Shown here piece after piece: positions 25,428 to 34,119 of a stretch of 64,000 nt of DNA (within the stretch, counting starts at the first letter, position 1; every line of letters begins with the position of its first letter). The notes beneath the pieces were generated by a model. That model was not told the origin of the DNA and did not search any database. It was given only the letters and a program-made list of their open reading frames with translations. Source of the DNA: Salinispora fenicalii (GTDB lineage Bacteria > Actinomycetota > Actinomycetes > Mycobacteriales > Micromonosporaceae). The translations under genes were made by a program, and so were the position numbers. Location: NCBI RefSeq assembly GCF_000514815.1, contig NZ_AZWQ01000019.1, forward strand, positions 1 through 64,000. The letters run 5' to 3'.

Positions 25428-26573
25428 CTAGCCCGTCGAGCACTGCCGGTGCTCGACCGACTTACGCAGTTCGTCGACGACCACACGGACTTCACTGTCG
25501 TCCAAGCCTTGATGCAGCGGCAGCAGCAACGTGGCCTCCGATGCCTCGGCGGTCGCCGGCAGGTCCACAGCCCCTCGGTAGGCAGGTACCCGGTGCAGCG
25601 GCGGGTAACGGAAGGTGGTGTAGATACCCCGGTTGAGCAAGTCGGCCGCCACCTGGTCGCGGATACGCGGGTCGACCTGGATCCAGTAGAAGTAGTAGGA
25701 GCTGGTGTGTCCCTCGGGGAGTCGTGGCGGCAGCCGGATGCCCTCGGAATCGTCGAGCAGCCGGTCGTACATCTCGGTGATGGCACGGCGCCGGGCGATC
25801 ACCTCCGGCAGCTTGCGCAGTTGGACCCGGCCGATCGCGGCGGTCACGTCGTTGCCGACGACGCGGCGACCAAAGTCCCGGACGTTCAGCTCCCACCACC
25901 GGTGTGAGACCCTCGCGGCGGCGAAACCACTGGACTGCTCCAGGCCGTGATACGCCAACCGCCGGGCCCGCCGGGCGGTCTCCTCGTCGCGTACGTACAG
26001 CATGCCGCCGTCACCGGTGACAAGTACCTTCATCGAGTCGAAGCTCCACATACCCATATCGCCGAAGGTGCCGCACGCCCGATCACCGGCCTGTGAGGCG
26101 ACCGCGCAGGCGGCATCCTCGACCAGGAGCACGCCGCGGTCCTGACAGAGCTGGGCGATGGCGGCTATGTCGCCCGGGTGGCCCCCGTAGTGCAGGACGA
26201 GGACAGCCTTCGTCCGCGGGGTCAGCGCGCTCTGAACGTCCTCCACCCGAGGATTGAGAGTGCGCGGGTCAACGTCGCAGAAGACGATCCGGGCGCCGGT
26301 GGAGGCGACGGCGTTGGCCGCGGCGACGAAGGAGATCGAAGGCATCACCACGTCGTCATCGGGGCCAAGACCGAGCAGTTCGGTCGCGAGAAAGAGCCCG
26401 GCCGTCGCGGAGTTGATAAACGTCAGACGGTCGGCCGGGACTCCCAGATGGGCCGCGAACTCCTCCTCGAACGCCGCAGTGCGAGGGCCATGGCCCAACC
26501 AGTTACTGTCGAACACCTCCCGCACCGCCTGAAGCTCGTCGGCTCCGAGACTCGGCTGAAATACATTGATCAA
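25428..26573 (-). CDS. SpnR-like TDP-4-keto-trideoxyhexose 4-aminotransferase (DegT family)
   Basis: This 381-residue PLP enzyme has the lysine in MWSFDSMKVLVTGDGG (Lys182), the PLP-contacting LVEDAACAVAS, and HYGGHPGDIAAIAQL. From memory it is closest to SpnR of the spinosyn cluster, with shared stretches such as LTPRTKAVLVLHYGG, RRLAYHGLEQSSGF and GIYTTFRYPPLHRVPAYRG. SpnR transaminates C-4 of TDP-4-keto-2,3,6-trideoxyglucose on the way to forosamine. With the 2,3-dehydratase, 3-ketoreductase and 3-dehydratase here, the same 4-amino-2,3,4,6-tetradeoxy sugar type is predicted. A C-3 transaminase role is less likely but possible. Confidence 0.88.
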   Translation of the reverse strand: MINVFQPSLGADELQAVREVFDSNWLGHGPRTAAFEEEFAAHLGVPADRLTFINSATAGLFLATELLGLGPDDDVVMPSISFVAAANAVASTGARIVFCDVDPRTLNPRVEDVQSALTPRTKAVLVLHYGGHPGDIAAIAQLCQDRGVLLVEDAACAVASQAGDRACGTFGDMGMWSFDSMKVLVTGDGGMLYVRDEETARRARRLAYHGLEQSSGFAAARVSHRWWELNVRDFGRRVVGNDVTAAIGRVQLRKLPEVIARRRAITEMYDRLLDDSEGIRLPPRLPEGHTSSYYFYWIQVDPRIRDQVAADLLNRGIYTTFRYPPLHRVPAYRGAVDLPATAEASEATLLLPLHQGLDDSEVRVVVDELRKSVEHRQCSTG

Positions 26574-26749
26574 TGCTCATCTCCTTGGCGCAGTGGATGA
26601 ACTTCACGGTCGAAAGGCTTCTCCGGGCCAGACGACGACGGCCGCTGGACGGCGAGAATCGCCGCCCGGCGGCCGTCAGGCAGCCCAGTTGGGTTCAGTG
26701 GTCGGGGGCGGAGCCGGCCCCGCGTCGGCCAGCGCCCTCGACTGCCTGG

Positions 26750-27300
26750 CAGGACGAGCGCAAGGGCCGGAACCACCCACAACGCGGCAGAGGCCAGGAA
26801 CGCTTCGGTGATCGACCCGGTGTCGACCACAGGCCCGAGCACGAGCGGAGAATCGAGGTGGAGCGCCATCCCATAACCGGTCTCGCTCGGCGTCCCGGTA
26901 CCTGGCCAGCAGCGTCACCGTTGTACCGGCGAAGACCACCGCCGCGGCGACGCCGAACAGAATCCGACTCGCGATCAGCAAGGGGCAGATACCGGTCAGC
27001 GTCCCCCGCCGCCGGCCAAGCCGTGGAGAATTCGGCCCCGGACCAACGGGAGCCGCACGCCGAGCCAGTCGATCGCGGTCCCGATCAACGGGCTGACAAG
27101 GGCGATGGCCAGCCCATGTGCTGTGATGATCAAGCCAACCGGGGTGTCAGTGGCCCCAAGCCCAGCCGAATGGCAACCAGCACGGGTGTGAGGATCGCCC
27201 CCGCCATGACGGTGAGGGTGGAGGCGAGCGGCAGTACCCAGGACAGCCCGGCGACGGCTGCCGATCTTCCCGCCATGGAGACGGTAGCCGACATGGGGGC
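26750..27300 (-). pseudogene. Decayed MFS exporter
   Basis: Pieces in several minus-strand frames match consecutive parts of the intact pump at 48154: LASTLTVMAGAILTPVLVAI, then GLIITAHGLAIALVSPLIGT, LGVRLPLVRGRILHGLAGGG, LLIASRILFGVAAAVVFAGT and finally DSPLVLGPVVDTGSITEAFL. At least three frame changes occur, and roughly the central 200 residues are missing. It lies directly downstream of the SoxR-box FMN reductase, so it was probably once a SoxR-controlled pump like its relative. Confidence 0.8.
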
Positions 27301-27308
27301 TGTCGCGT

Positions 27309-27893
27309 TCAGGCGCCGTAGGGACGTTCGTTCCTCGCCGTACGCAGTGCGGTGGCCCACCAGGACAGCTGGTCCAGCAGCGACTTCGCGGCGGTATTGC
27401 ACCCGTCGGGATCCCGCGGCTGGCCGTTTTCGTCGAACCGCTCCCAGGCACCGTGAAAGCTCACCGTGTCGCGGATACTCGTGGCATGCACCTCGCTCAG
27501 GACCGGCCGCAGGTGTTCCACCGACCGCAATCCGCCCGAGACGCCACCGTAGGAGACAAAGGCGAACGGCTTCGCCTGCCATTCCTTTAGGTACCAGTCG
27601 ATGGCGGTTTTGAGAGAGGCGGGATAGCTGTGGTTGTACTCCGGAGTCACAAGGACGAAGCCGTCAGCTGCCGCGAGGCGTGGCGCGAGCGTCTGGACGG
27701 CCTCCGGCTCCTGCTCATCGGTGAAGTCCGGCAGGGTCGCCGGCAGGTCGACCTCAGCCAGATCAATGACATCGAACTTCATGTCATCACGCTGCTGGGC
27801 CTCCCCGACAAACCAATCGGCCACCACGCGACCAAAACGACCCTTTCGGGTGCTGCCCACGATTACCGCAATCTTCAGCGGGTCCACTGACAT
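27309..27893 (-). CDS. NADPH-dependent FMN reductase
   Basis: This 194-residue flavodoxin-like reductase starts MSVDPLKIAVIVGSTRKGRF at 27893 with an AAAGGA site. The flavin-phosphate loop is GSTRKGRFGRVVADW, and the second signature is LVTPEYNHSYPASLKTAIDW. It reduces FMN with NADPH and may supply reduced flavin to oxygenases or keep quinones reduced. A SoxR-type promoter sits about 97 nt upstream. The S. coelicolor SoxR regulon also contains an NADPH-dependent reductase of this kind, which supports the assignment to the regulon. Confidence 0.93.
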   Translation of the reverse strand: MSVDPLKIAVIVGSTRKGRFGRVVADWFVGEAQQRDDMKFDVIDLAEVDLPATLPDFTDEQEPEAVQTLAPRLAAADGFVLVTPEYNHSYPASLKTAIDWYLKEWQAKPFAFVSYGGVSGGLRSVEHLRPVLSEVHATSIRDTVSFHGAWERFDENGQPRDPDGCNTAAKSLLDQLSWWATALRTARNERPYGA

Positions 27894-27989
27894 AGTGCGT
27901 CCTTTCCTCCATTTGTTAATCATCGTCTGCCACCTACCCTCGGGTACAAGATCGGAGACGGCGCGATGGCGGTCGGTGTTGCTGAATCC

Positions 27990-28020
27990 AGCGTCCACCT
28001 TGAACATAGGTTCAAGTCAA
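27990..28020 (-). promoter_or_regulatory. SoxR box and promoter of the FMN reductase
   Basis: Leftwards: -35 TTGACT (28020-28015), 19-bp spacer, -10 GACGCT (27995-27990). The dyad CTTGAACATAGGTTCAAG (27999-28016) has perfect 7-bp arms. The same box once served the divergent, now decayed, soxR at 28025. Confidence 0.82.
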
Positions 28021-28024
28021 GTAC

Positions 28025-28310
28025 GTGGGTAACTGCGAACAAAGACAACCGACACAAGGGGAACCTCTGGACCCTCGCCGAGCTCAGCAAAGCACCCGTC
28101 TCGGCAGCACGGTTCCACGAGGGCCAAAACCCGCCCCAGCCGCGGCACGTCGGGCAACCAGCGCCGCTACGCCTGGGACGCCCTGCGTCTTGTCGCCTTC
28201 ACACGGTGCCCGAGCCGGCGGGGGTCCCGATGTAGCTGCTCCCTCGACGTGCTGGCCCTACTACCAGCGGTCTGCACCGCGGCAACGAGGAGCCGGGACG
28301 TTCAGCTCCA
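28025..28310 (+). pseudogene. soxR: Decayed soxR, copy 2
   Basis: Plus-strand pieces align with the intact SoxR: LAELSKAPVSAARFHEGQN corresponds to ELAKRSGVPASALRFYERQG, then after a frameshift SRGTSGNQRRYAWDALRLVA corresponds to SRRTSGNQRRYSRDALRRIA, then LDVLALLP. The initiation codon and the -10 element next to the SoxR box are lost, and the C-terminal cysteine cluster is gone. It was divergent from the FMN reductase and shared its box. Confidence 0.8.
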
Positions 28311-28319
28311 ATGGGTCTC

Positions 28320-29621
28320 TTACGAACGCGCGACGAACCCCCGGATCGAGGAGATCATGTAGTCCACCATCTCCTCGCTGATGCTCGGATATACCCCGAC
28401 CCAAAAGGTTTGGTCGGTGATGATGTCGCTGTTTACGAGCTCTCCCACCACTCGGTGCGGCTGGTTGATATAGGCCGGATGACGAGTGAGGTTGCCGGCG
28501 AACAGCCGCCGGGTACCGATCTTCCGGCTCTCCAGGAAGTCCACCAGCTCGGCCCGGGTGAAGGGCGCCTCCGGGTCGACGGTGAGCACGAAACCGAACC
28601 AGCTGGGTTCACTGCCTGGGGTTGGTTCTGGCAACCACAGATACGGCAGCCCATCCAGCCCTTCCCGCAACAACCGCCAGTTGCGTCGCCGTACGGTGCA
28701 GAATTCATCGAGCTTGGCGAGCTGCGTCAGACCCAGTGCCGCCTGCAGGTCGGTGGCTTTCAGGTTGTACCCGACGTGGGAAAAAATATACTTATGGTCA
28801 TATCCATCCGGTAGCGTTCCCATCTGGTACTGAAACCGCTTGAGGCACCGGTCGCTCTCACCCGGTTCGCACCAGCAGTCCCGCCCCCAGTCACGCATTG
28901 ACTCCACGATCCGCGCCAGGCGCAGGTCGGCGGTGAGGACGCAGCCGCCCTCCCCCATCGTGAGGTGGTGCGCCGGGTAGAAGCTAACCGTCGACAAGTC
29001 ACCGAAGGTGCCGGTCAGCCGACCCTCGTAGGTCGATCCCACTGCGTCACAGTTGTCCTCGATGAGGAACAGATCGTGGTCTGCGGCGAATTCAGCGATC
29101 TCACGGACCTCGTACGGATTACCCAGGGCGTGGGCCAGAAGGATGGCCCGGGTGCGCGGGCCGAGCGCCTGCGCCACCCGTTCGAGGGTGGTGTTGTAGG
29201 TACCCAACTCGACGTCGACGAATACTGGGATCAACCCGTTCTGCAGGATGGGATTCACCGTGGTCGGGAAACCGGCGGCGACCGTGATGACCTCGTCGCC
29301 GGGGCGCAGCCGCGCGTCTTCCAGCAGATGTGAGGTCAGCGCGGCGACCGCCAGCAGGTTCGCCGAGGAACCCGAGTTGGTCAGATGCGCCTTGCGGCGG
29401 TTCATCTTCCGGGCGAACTGCGACTCGAACCTGCGCGCACTGCTGCCGGCGGCGATACGCACGTCGAGCGCCGCCTCGACCAGGGCCACGTGGTCCTGCT
29501 CGTCAAGGGTCGCGCCGGAGGGCCAGATCTCGGTGGCACCAGGCACGAACGGCTGGTGCTGTCGGGTGTTCTGGTGGAACTTGCGGACCTCGTCGAGGAC
29601 CGACGCCTTCTGGTCGCTCAT
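28320..29621 (-). CDS. NDP-4-keto-6-deoxyhexose 3-dehydratase (SpnQ/ColD type)
   Basis: This 433-residue DegT-fold enzyme starts at 29621 with GGAAGGA upstream. In place of the PLP-binding lysine it has histidine: SFYPAHHLTMGEGG (His219), the hallmark of PMP-dependent 3-dehydratases such as E1, ColD, SpnQ and UrdQ. Cysteines in RDWGRDCWCEPGESDRCLKR match the E1-type [2Fe-2S] loop. It removes the C-3 hydroxyl to give 2,3,6-trideoxy sugars; electrons come from a ferredoxin/flavodoxin system not visible here. It lies apart from the other sugar genes, downstream of the carboxylase subunits. Confidence 0.95.
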   Translation of the reverse strand: MSDQKASVLDEVRKFHQNTRQHQPFVPGATEIWPSGATLDEQDHVALVEAALDVRIAAGSSARRFESQFARKMNRRKAHLTNSGSSANLLAVAALTSHLLEDARLRPGDEVITVAAGFPTTVNPILQNGLIPVFVDVELGTYNTTLERVAQALGPRTRAILLAHALGNPYEVREIAEFAADHDLFLIEDNCDAVGSTYEGRLTGTFGDLSTVSFYPAHHLTMGEGGCVLTADLRLARIVESMRDWGRDCWCEPGESDRCLKRFQYQMGTLPDGYDHKYIFSHVGYNLKATDLQAALGLTQLAKLDEFCTVRRRNWRLLREGLDGLPYLWLPEPTPGSEPSWFGFVLTVDPEAPFTRAELVDFLESRKIGTRRLFAGNLTRHPAYINQPHRVVGELVNSDIITDQTFWVGVYPSISEEMVDYMISSIRGFVARS

Positions 29622-29862
29622 GGAGCCGTCCTTCCGTCTGCATCTGGCCTGAGACAACCGGCGGGCGGATCCGCCGGGTCGAGCGGCCACCTCGCCGTAC
29701 CTTCATGATCTTGTTGTGGCCCCCATTTGACAGGGATCAGACCGTCGGTGGTCCTCGAGTAGATCGACCACGTAACGACCGGCCCTCGATCCGGTCCCTG
29801 GATCGCCTCGTCGAATTGCCCTACGTCGCGTCGCCGAAGTCGCCGAACAGGATTGGCCGAGC

Positions 29863-30072
29863 TCACTGGCGGTGCTGCCAGCTCCGGGGCGAGCGAAAGG
29901 TACGGTCACCCACCCAGGCACGCATCCTGGGCAGCTTCCGCAGCGGCTCCCCCGCCCGAACGTCATTGCCCAGCAAGACCAGGACGATCGCGGCGATCTC
30001 CTCGTCCGTCGGGGCGCCGCGTCGTACGGCGAGTACGGGCGGGCCGAGGGCCACCGTGTCCGACGAGTTCAC
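29863..30072 (-). CDS. Acyl-CoA carboxylase epsilon subunit
   Basis: This 69-residue protein has the short conserved core PPVLAVRRGAPTDEEIAAIV of actinomycete carboxylase epsilon subunits, followed by a basic tail ending WQHRQ. It starts inside the stop of the beta-subunit gene (ATGA at 30069-30072), the normal arrangement. The epsilon subunit stabilises the alpha-beta complex. Confidence 0.85.
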   Translation of the reverse strand: MNSSDTVALGPPVLAVRRGAPTDEEIAAIVLVLLGNDVRAGEPLRKLPRMRAWVGDRTFRSPRSWQHRQ

Positions 30073-31706
30073 TGCGGCGGGTTCCCGTGCTTGCGCGACG
30101 GCGAGTCGGCGTGCTTGGCACGGAGCATGGCCAGCGAGCGGATCAGCACGTCCCGGGTCTCTCCAGGGTCGATCACATCATCGACAAGGCCGCGTTCTGC
30201 CGCGTAGTACGGGTGCATGAGTTCGGTCTGGTACTCCTTGATCTTCTGTTGCCGAACCGCATCCGGATCGTCGGCGCCGGCGATCTCGCGCTTGTAGATG
30301 ACGTTGGCGGCTCCCTCGGCCCCCATCACGGCGATCTCGTTGGTGGGCCACGCTAGGGAGATGTCCGCGCCAATCGAGCGGGAGTCCATCACGATGTACG
30401 CACCGCCGTACGCTTTACGCAGTACTAGGGAGATCCTCGGCGTGGTGGCGTTGCAGTAGGCGTAGAGCAACTTCGCCCCGCGCCGGATGATCCCACCGTG
30501 TTCCTGCTCGACACCAGGCAGGAAGCCGGGCACATCGACGAGGGTCACCAGCGGCACGTTGAACGCGTCACACCATTGCACGAAGCGGGCCGCCTTCTCG
30601 CTGGCCTTGATGTCGAGCACACCGGCCAGCGACGCCGGTTGGTTGGCGACGATGCCCACCACGTGACCGCCGAGCCGTGCCAGTGTGCAGACGATGTTGG
30701 TGGCCCAGGTAGGTTGGACTTCGAAGGTGAGCCCATCGTCGACGATGTCCTCGATGACCAACCGCATGTCGTAGGCACGGCTGTTGTCCGTCGGGACCAG
30801 GTCGAGCAGGGCATCCGTGCGACGATCCACGGGGTCATCGCACGGATGCATCGGCGGCAGTTCGCGGTTGTTCGCGGGCAGCAGGGACAGCAGGAAGCGG
30901 ACATCCTGGAGGCAGGACTCCTCGTCATCGTAGATAGCGTGGGCCACGCCGGACTCGGTGCCGTGCACGTCCGCACCGCCGAGTTGGTCGTGCGACACCT
31001 GCTCGCCGGTGACAGCCTGCACCACGTCCGGGCCGGTGATGAACATCTGCGAGGTCTGCCGGACCATGAAGACGAAGTCCGTCAGCGCCGGAGAGTACGC
31101 CGCACCGCCGGCGCATGGTCCGAGCATGATGCTGACCTGCGGGATGACGCCCGACGCGTACGTGTTGCGACGGAAGATCCCCCCGTAGCCCGCAAGCGCG
31201 GTGACACCCTCCTGGATCCGGGCGCCCGCCCCGTCGTTGAGGCTGATCAGCGGTGAGCCGGCACGCTGCGCCATGTCCATAATCTTGTGAATCTTGGCGG
31301 CGTGCGCCTCACCCAGTGCGCCGCCGAAGATGCGAAAGTCGTGGGCGTACACGAAGACAGTGCGCCCGTGCACCGTGCCCCAACCGGTGATCACCCCGTC
31401 GGAGTAGGGCCGTTTGCGTTCCATGCCGAAGCCGGTGGCGCGGTGCCGACGCAGCGGCTCGATCTCCACGAAGGAATTCGGGTCGAGCAACAGGGTGATA
31501 CGTTCCCGGACGGTCAACTTGCCCTTGCCATGTTGCCGCTCGGTAGCGACTGGATCTGGTCCGTTCCAGCTGCCGTTCTTGATCTCGTGCAGCTCTCGCA
31601 GCCGGTCGCGCATGGTGTTCGCGCCAGCGGTGGGGGAAGGCTTGAGTCTTGCCGGGCTCGACTCGGGTTGCGCATTCGTGGGATCGATCTGCTCTACGGT
31701 GTGCAT
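30069..31706 (-). CDS. Acyl-CoA carboxylase beta (carboxyltransferase) subunit
   Basis: This 545-residue carboxyltransferase has two crotonase-like halves: GSPLISLNDGAGARIQEGV and GPCAGGAAYSPALTDFVFMV in the first, and VPGFLPGVEQEHGGIIRRGA, KAYGGAYIVMDSR and WPTNEIAVMGAEGAANVIY in the second. It transfers CO2 from biotin to acetyl- or propionyl-CoA. The start MHTVEQIDP at 31706 has an upstream GGAG; a 23-residue longer start at 31775 overlaps the previous stop (ATGA) and cannot be excluded. It works with the alpha subunit at 17830 and the epsilon subunit that follows. Confidence 0.95.
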   Translation of the reverse strand: MHTVEQIDPTNAQPESSPARLKPSPTAGANTMRDRLRELHEIKNGSWNGPDPVATERQHGKGKLTVRERITLLLDPNSFVEIEPLRRHRATGFGMERKRPYSDGVITGWGTVHGRTVFVYAHDFRIFGGALGEAHAAKIHKIMDMAQRAGSPLISLNDGAGARIQEGVTALAGYGGIFRRNTYASGVIPQVSIMLGPCAGGAAYSPALTDFVFMVRQTSQMFITGPDVVQAVTGEQVSHDQLGGADVHGTESGVAHAIYDDEESCLQDVRFLLSLLPANNRELPPMHPCDDPVDRRTDALLDLVPTDNSRAYDMRLVIEDIVDDGLTFEVQPTWATNIVCTLARLGGHVVGIVANQPASLAGVLDIKASEKAARFVQWCDAFNVPLVTLVDVPGFLPGVEQEHGGIIRRGAKLLYAYCNATTPRISLVLRKAYGGAYIVMDSRSIGADISLAWPTNEIAVMGAEGAANVIYKREIAGADDPDAVRQQKIKEYQTELMHPYYAAERGLVDDVIDPGETRDVLIRSLAMLRAKHADSPSRKHGNPPQ

Positions 31707-31771
31707 CGGGAACGCTCCTCGAGTAGGACGGCCCCACCGGTCGACACGTTGGGTGGCTCCGGTCAGGATGG

Positions 31772-33184
31772 TCAAGTCGTAGGCGACTGGCCTCGGTCCG
31801 GCGCGCAGGCGGCCCGGTCGCGCCCACCCGTCGCGGCGACGGTGAGGCCGGCGAGGCAGATGGCGCTAATGACAGCAAAGGCCCAGCGGTCACCGAGTTG
31901 GCCGGCGCCCGAGCCCGTCGCCGCACCAGCGGTCAACGCGGCGGTGACCGCGGCAAGCGTCAGGGCGCCGCCGATCTGTACGCCGGTCTGGTAGACGGCA
32001 CCGGCCGCCGCCCGGTCGGGCGGTGCCGCGTGCTGGGTGGCGCTCGTGTGCAGTGCCGCGAACGCAAGTGCGAACCCGATCCCGACCAGTACCACTGTCG
32101 GCAACACGTCGGGGAGGTAGTGCGCCGACTGCCGCGGCACGAGTTGATAGGCGTAGCCGCCCGTGGCACAGCACATGCCAGCCGGGATCAGTCGGGCCGT
32201 ACCGAACCGGGCCACGATTCGACCGGAGAACGGTGCCGCCACGGCCAGCAGCAGACTCGCTGGCAGGAACGCCAGCGCCGATTCTAACGGTGTCCAACCC
32301 AGCGTCTGTTGCCAGCGAAAGCTGGCGATCAGAAGAAATCCCCAGAAAGACCCGTTCATGGCCGCCGCCACCAAGACCGCGCGGCGCAACGACGGGTCGG
32401 CCAGCAACCGCAGCGGCAGCAACGGCCACCGCGCGGCGCGCTCCACCAGGACGAAGGCGCCGACCAAAAGCACAGCGAGGCCAACGGCACCGAGTACCCG
32501 GCCGTCGCGCCAGCCCCGTTCTCCCCCGGCAACCAGGGCGTACGCGGCCAGAACTGCCGCAGCCGGGAAGGTCAGCGCGCCGGCGAGGTCGAGATTACGC
32601 GGTGAGGTGTCCCTCGGCTGGTCATCCCGTGGCAGCAGCACCAGCCCGAGTACGAACAGGAGCAGGGCGACCGGAGCCGGAAAGAGCAGGATCCAGCGCC
32701 AGTCGAGCGGGGTGAGCAGCCCGGAGAGGAGTAGGCCAGTGGAGAACCCGACAGCGCCGAAGGCGGTGTAGACCGACAGCGCACGTTGTCGGGCAACACC
32801 CTCAGGAAAGCTCGTCATGATTATCGCGAGTCCGGTGGGGGCGGTCAAAGCGGCGCAGAAGCCTTTGACGAACCGACTCGAAAACAGTGCCACCGGGTCG
32901 TCCAGCAGCCCACCCACCAGTGATGCCGCCGCAAAAGCCAGCAACGCGGCAAGATAGACCCTGCGCCGTCCCAGTACTGTGGCGAGGCGGTTGGCGAAGA
33001 GCAGCAGGCCGCCGAAGCCCAGAGCAAAGCCGCTCATCAACCACTGCGTTGACGCGGGCGGCAGGGTCAGGTCGGTGGCGATCGATGGCAGCGCCACCAC
33101 TACCACCGACACTTCCAAAGCATCGAGCAGCATGTTGCTCGATAGCAGACAGAGCAGGGCCAGCAGATACGGCTGGGACTGCAT
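31772..33184 (-). CDS. MFS transporter (14-TM, LanJ/UrdJ-like position)
   Basis: This 470-residue transporter starts MQSQPYLLALLCLLSSNMLL at 33184. Motif D1 (LDALEVSVVVVALPSIATDL) and hydrophobic helices throughout, with RRRVYLAALLAFAAASLVGG as motif A, mark the DHA2-type antibiotic exporters. The last loop (DRAACAPDRGQ) is polar. It directly follows the PKS run and has no SoxR-type box, so it is probably expressed with the biosynthetic genes, unlike the two SoxR-linked pumps. Confidence 0.9.
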   Translation of the reverse strand: MQSQPYLLALLCLLSSNMLLDALEVSVVVVALPSIATDLTLPPASTQWLMSGFALGFGGLLLFANRLATVLGRRRVYLAALLAFAAASLVGGLLDDPVALFSSRFVKGFCAALTAPTGLAIIMTSFPEGVARQRALSVYTAFGAVGFSTGLLLSGLLTPLDWRWILLFPAPVALLLFVLGLVLLPRDDQPRDTSPRNLDLAGALTFPAAAVLAAYALVAGGERGWRDGRVLGAVGLAVLLVGAFVLVERAARWPLLPLRLLADPSLRRAVLVAAAMNGSFWGFLLIASFRWQQTLGWTPLESALAFLPASLLLAVAAPFSGRIVARFGTARLIPAGMCCATGGYAYQLVPRQSAHYLPDVLPTVVLVGIGFALAFAALHTSATQHAAPPDRAAAGAVYQTGVQIGGALTLAAVTAALTAGAATGSGAGQLGDRWAFAVISAICLAGLTVAATGGRDRAACAPDRGQSPTT

Positions 33185-33309
33185 CGTCGGTAGCCCGGCT
33201 GTCCGGTGCCTGAGCACGATCGACCGCCCTCCCAAACGAAATCGACGCCGGGTCCCGGCACCGCCCAGCGGACGGTGCCGGTAGACGCCGGCGTCCTTCC
33301 TGTCGCGGC

Positions 33310-34071
33310 TCAGCCGAGCAGCGTGCCTCCGCTGGCGTCGATGAACGCACCCGTGATCCACCGGGCGTCGTCAGAGGCGAGGAACGCCACCACATCGCCG
33401 ACGTCGGTCGGATCCGCGACCTGACCGAACGCGTTGAGCTGCGACATCTGCTCGACCGCCTCGGGGATGTCAAAGACGGGGCTACCATTGTTGGTGATGC
33501 CGGGGGCCACACTGTTGACCGTAATCCGCCGCGAGCCCAGATGCCGGGCGTAGTGCAGGCCGATCATCTCGATGGCGGCCTTCGTCATCGCGTACGCCAC
33601 TTCCTGCGGGTTGGCGAACCGGGTCAGGCCCGACGAGATGTTGATGATTCGCCCGCCGTCCGGCATCATCGTCAGCGCTCGCTGCACGATGAACAGTGGG
33701 GCCTTGGCATTCACCGCGACCAGCCGGTCGAAGGCCTCGGGGGTGAGCTCTTCCGGCGACACGCCGCCCATGACGCCAGCGTTGTTCACCACGATGTGGA
33801 GTTCGGTGCCGCCGCCGTGCTCCTTCAAGCCGGCCTGGAACCGCTCGAACAGGGTGTCTACATCACCGGGAACACCTAGTTCGGCCTGCACCGGGAACGC
33901 GCGTCCACCCGCTCCGGTGATGGTGGCGATCGTCTGCTCTGCGGCGTCTCGGTTCTCCGCGTAGTGCACGGCGACGAGGGCGCCCTCCCGGCCCATCCGT
34001 TCGGCGACGGCCCGGCCGATGCCTCGGCTCGCGCCCGTGATCAGTGCCGTCTTGTTGTCCAACTTACCCAT
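33310..34071 (-). CDS. SDR ketoreductase following the oxygenase (LanV/PgaM-reductase type)
   Basis: This 253-residue SDR has TGASRGIGRAVAERMG as cofactor loop, NNAGVMGG, Ser in NISSGLTRF and the catalytic YAMTK. In angucycline pathways such a reductase follows the second FAD oxygenase and reduces the C-6 ketone; in UrdM and PgaM it is fused to the oxygenase, while here the genes are separate with a 48-nt gap. The role is inferred from order and family. Confidence 0.88.
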   Translation of the reverse strand: MGKLDNKTALITGASRGIGRAVAERMGREGALVAVHYAENRDAAEQTIATITGAGGRAFPVQAELGVPGDVDTLFERFQAGLKEHGGGTELHIVVNNAGVMGGVSPEELTPEAFDRLVAVNAKAPLFIVQRALTMMPDGGRIINISSGLTRFANPQEVAYAMTKAAIEMIGLHYARHLGSRRITVNSVAPGITNNGSPVFDIPEAVEQMSQLNAFGQVADPTDVGDVVAFLASDDARWITGAFIDASGGTLLG

Positions 34072-34119
34072 TGCCTTTTCCTCACTTCCTCGGGAATTTT
34101 CGGTGTATCGGTTCCGGCG

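Noticed and set aside
26573..27613. Plus-strand open frame of 346 codons across the decayed pump
   Set aside because: It is Arg/Pro-rich without motifs and lies opposite ordered MFS fragments and the FMN reductase.
31772..31775. Carboxylase beta subunit starting at 31775 by ATGA overlap
   Set aside because: The extra 23 residues are not like the family N-terminus, while ATG 31706 has a ribosome site; kept only as an alternative.
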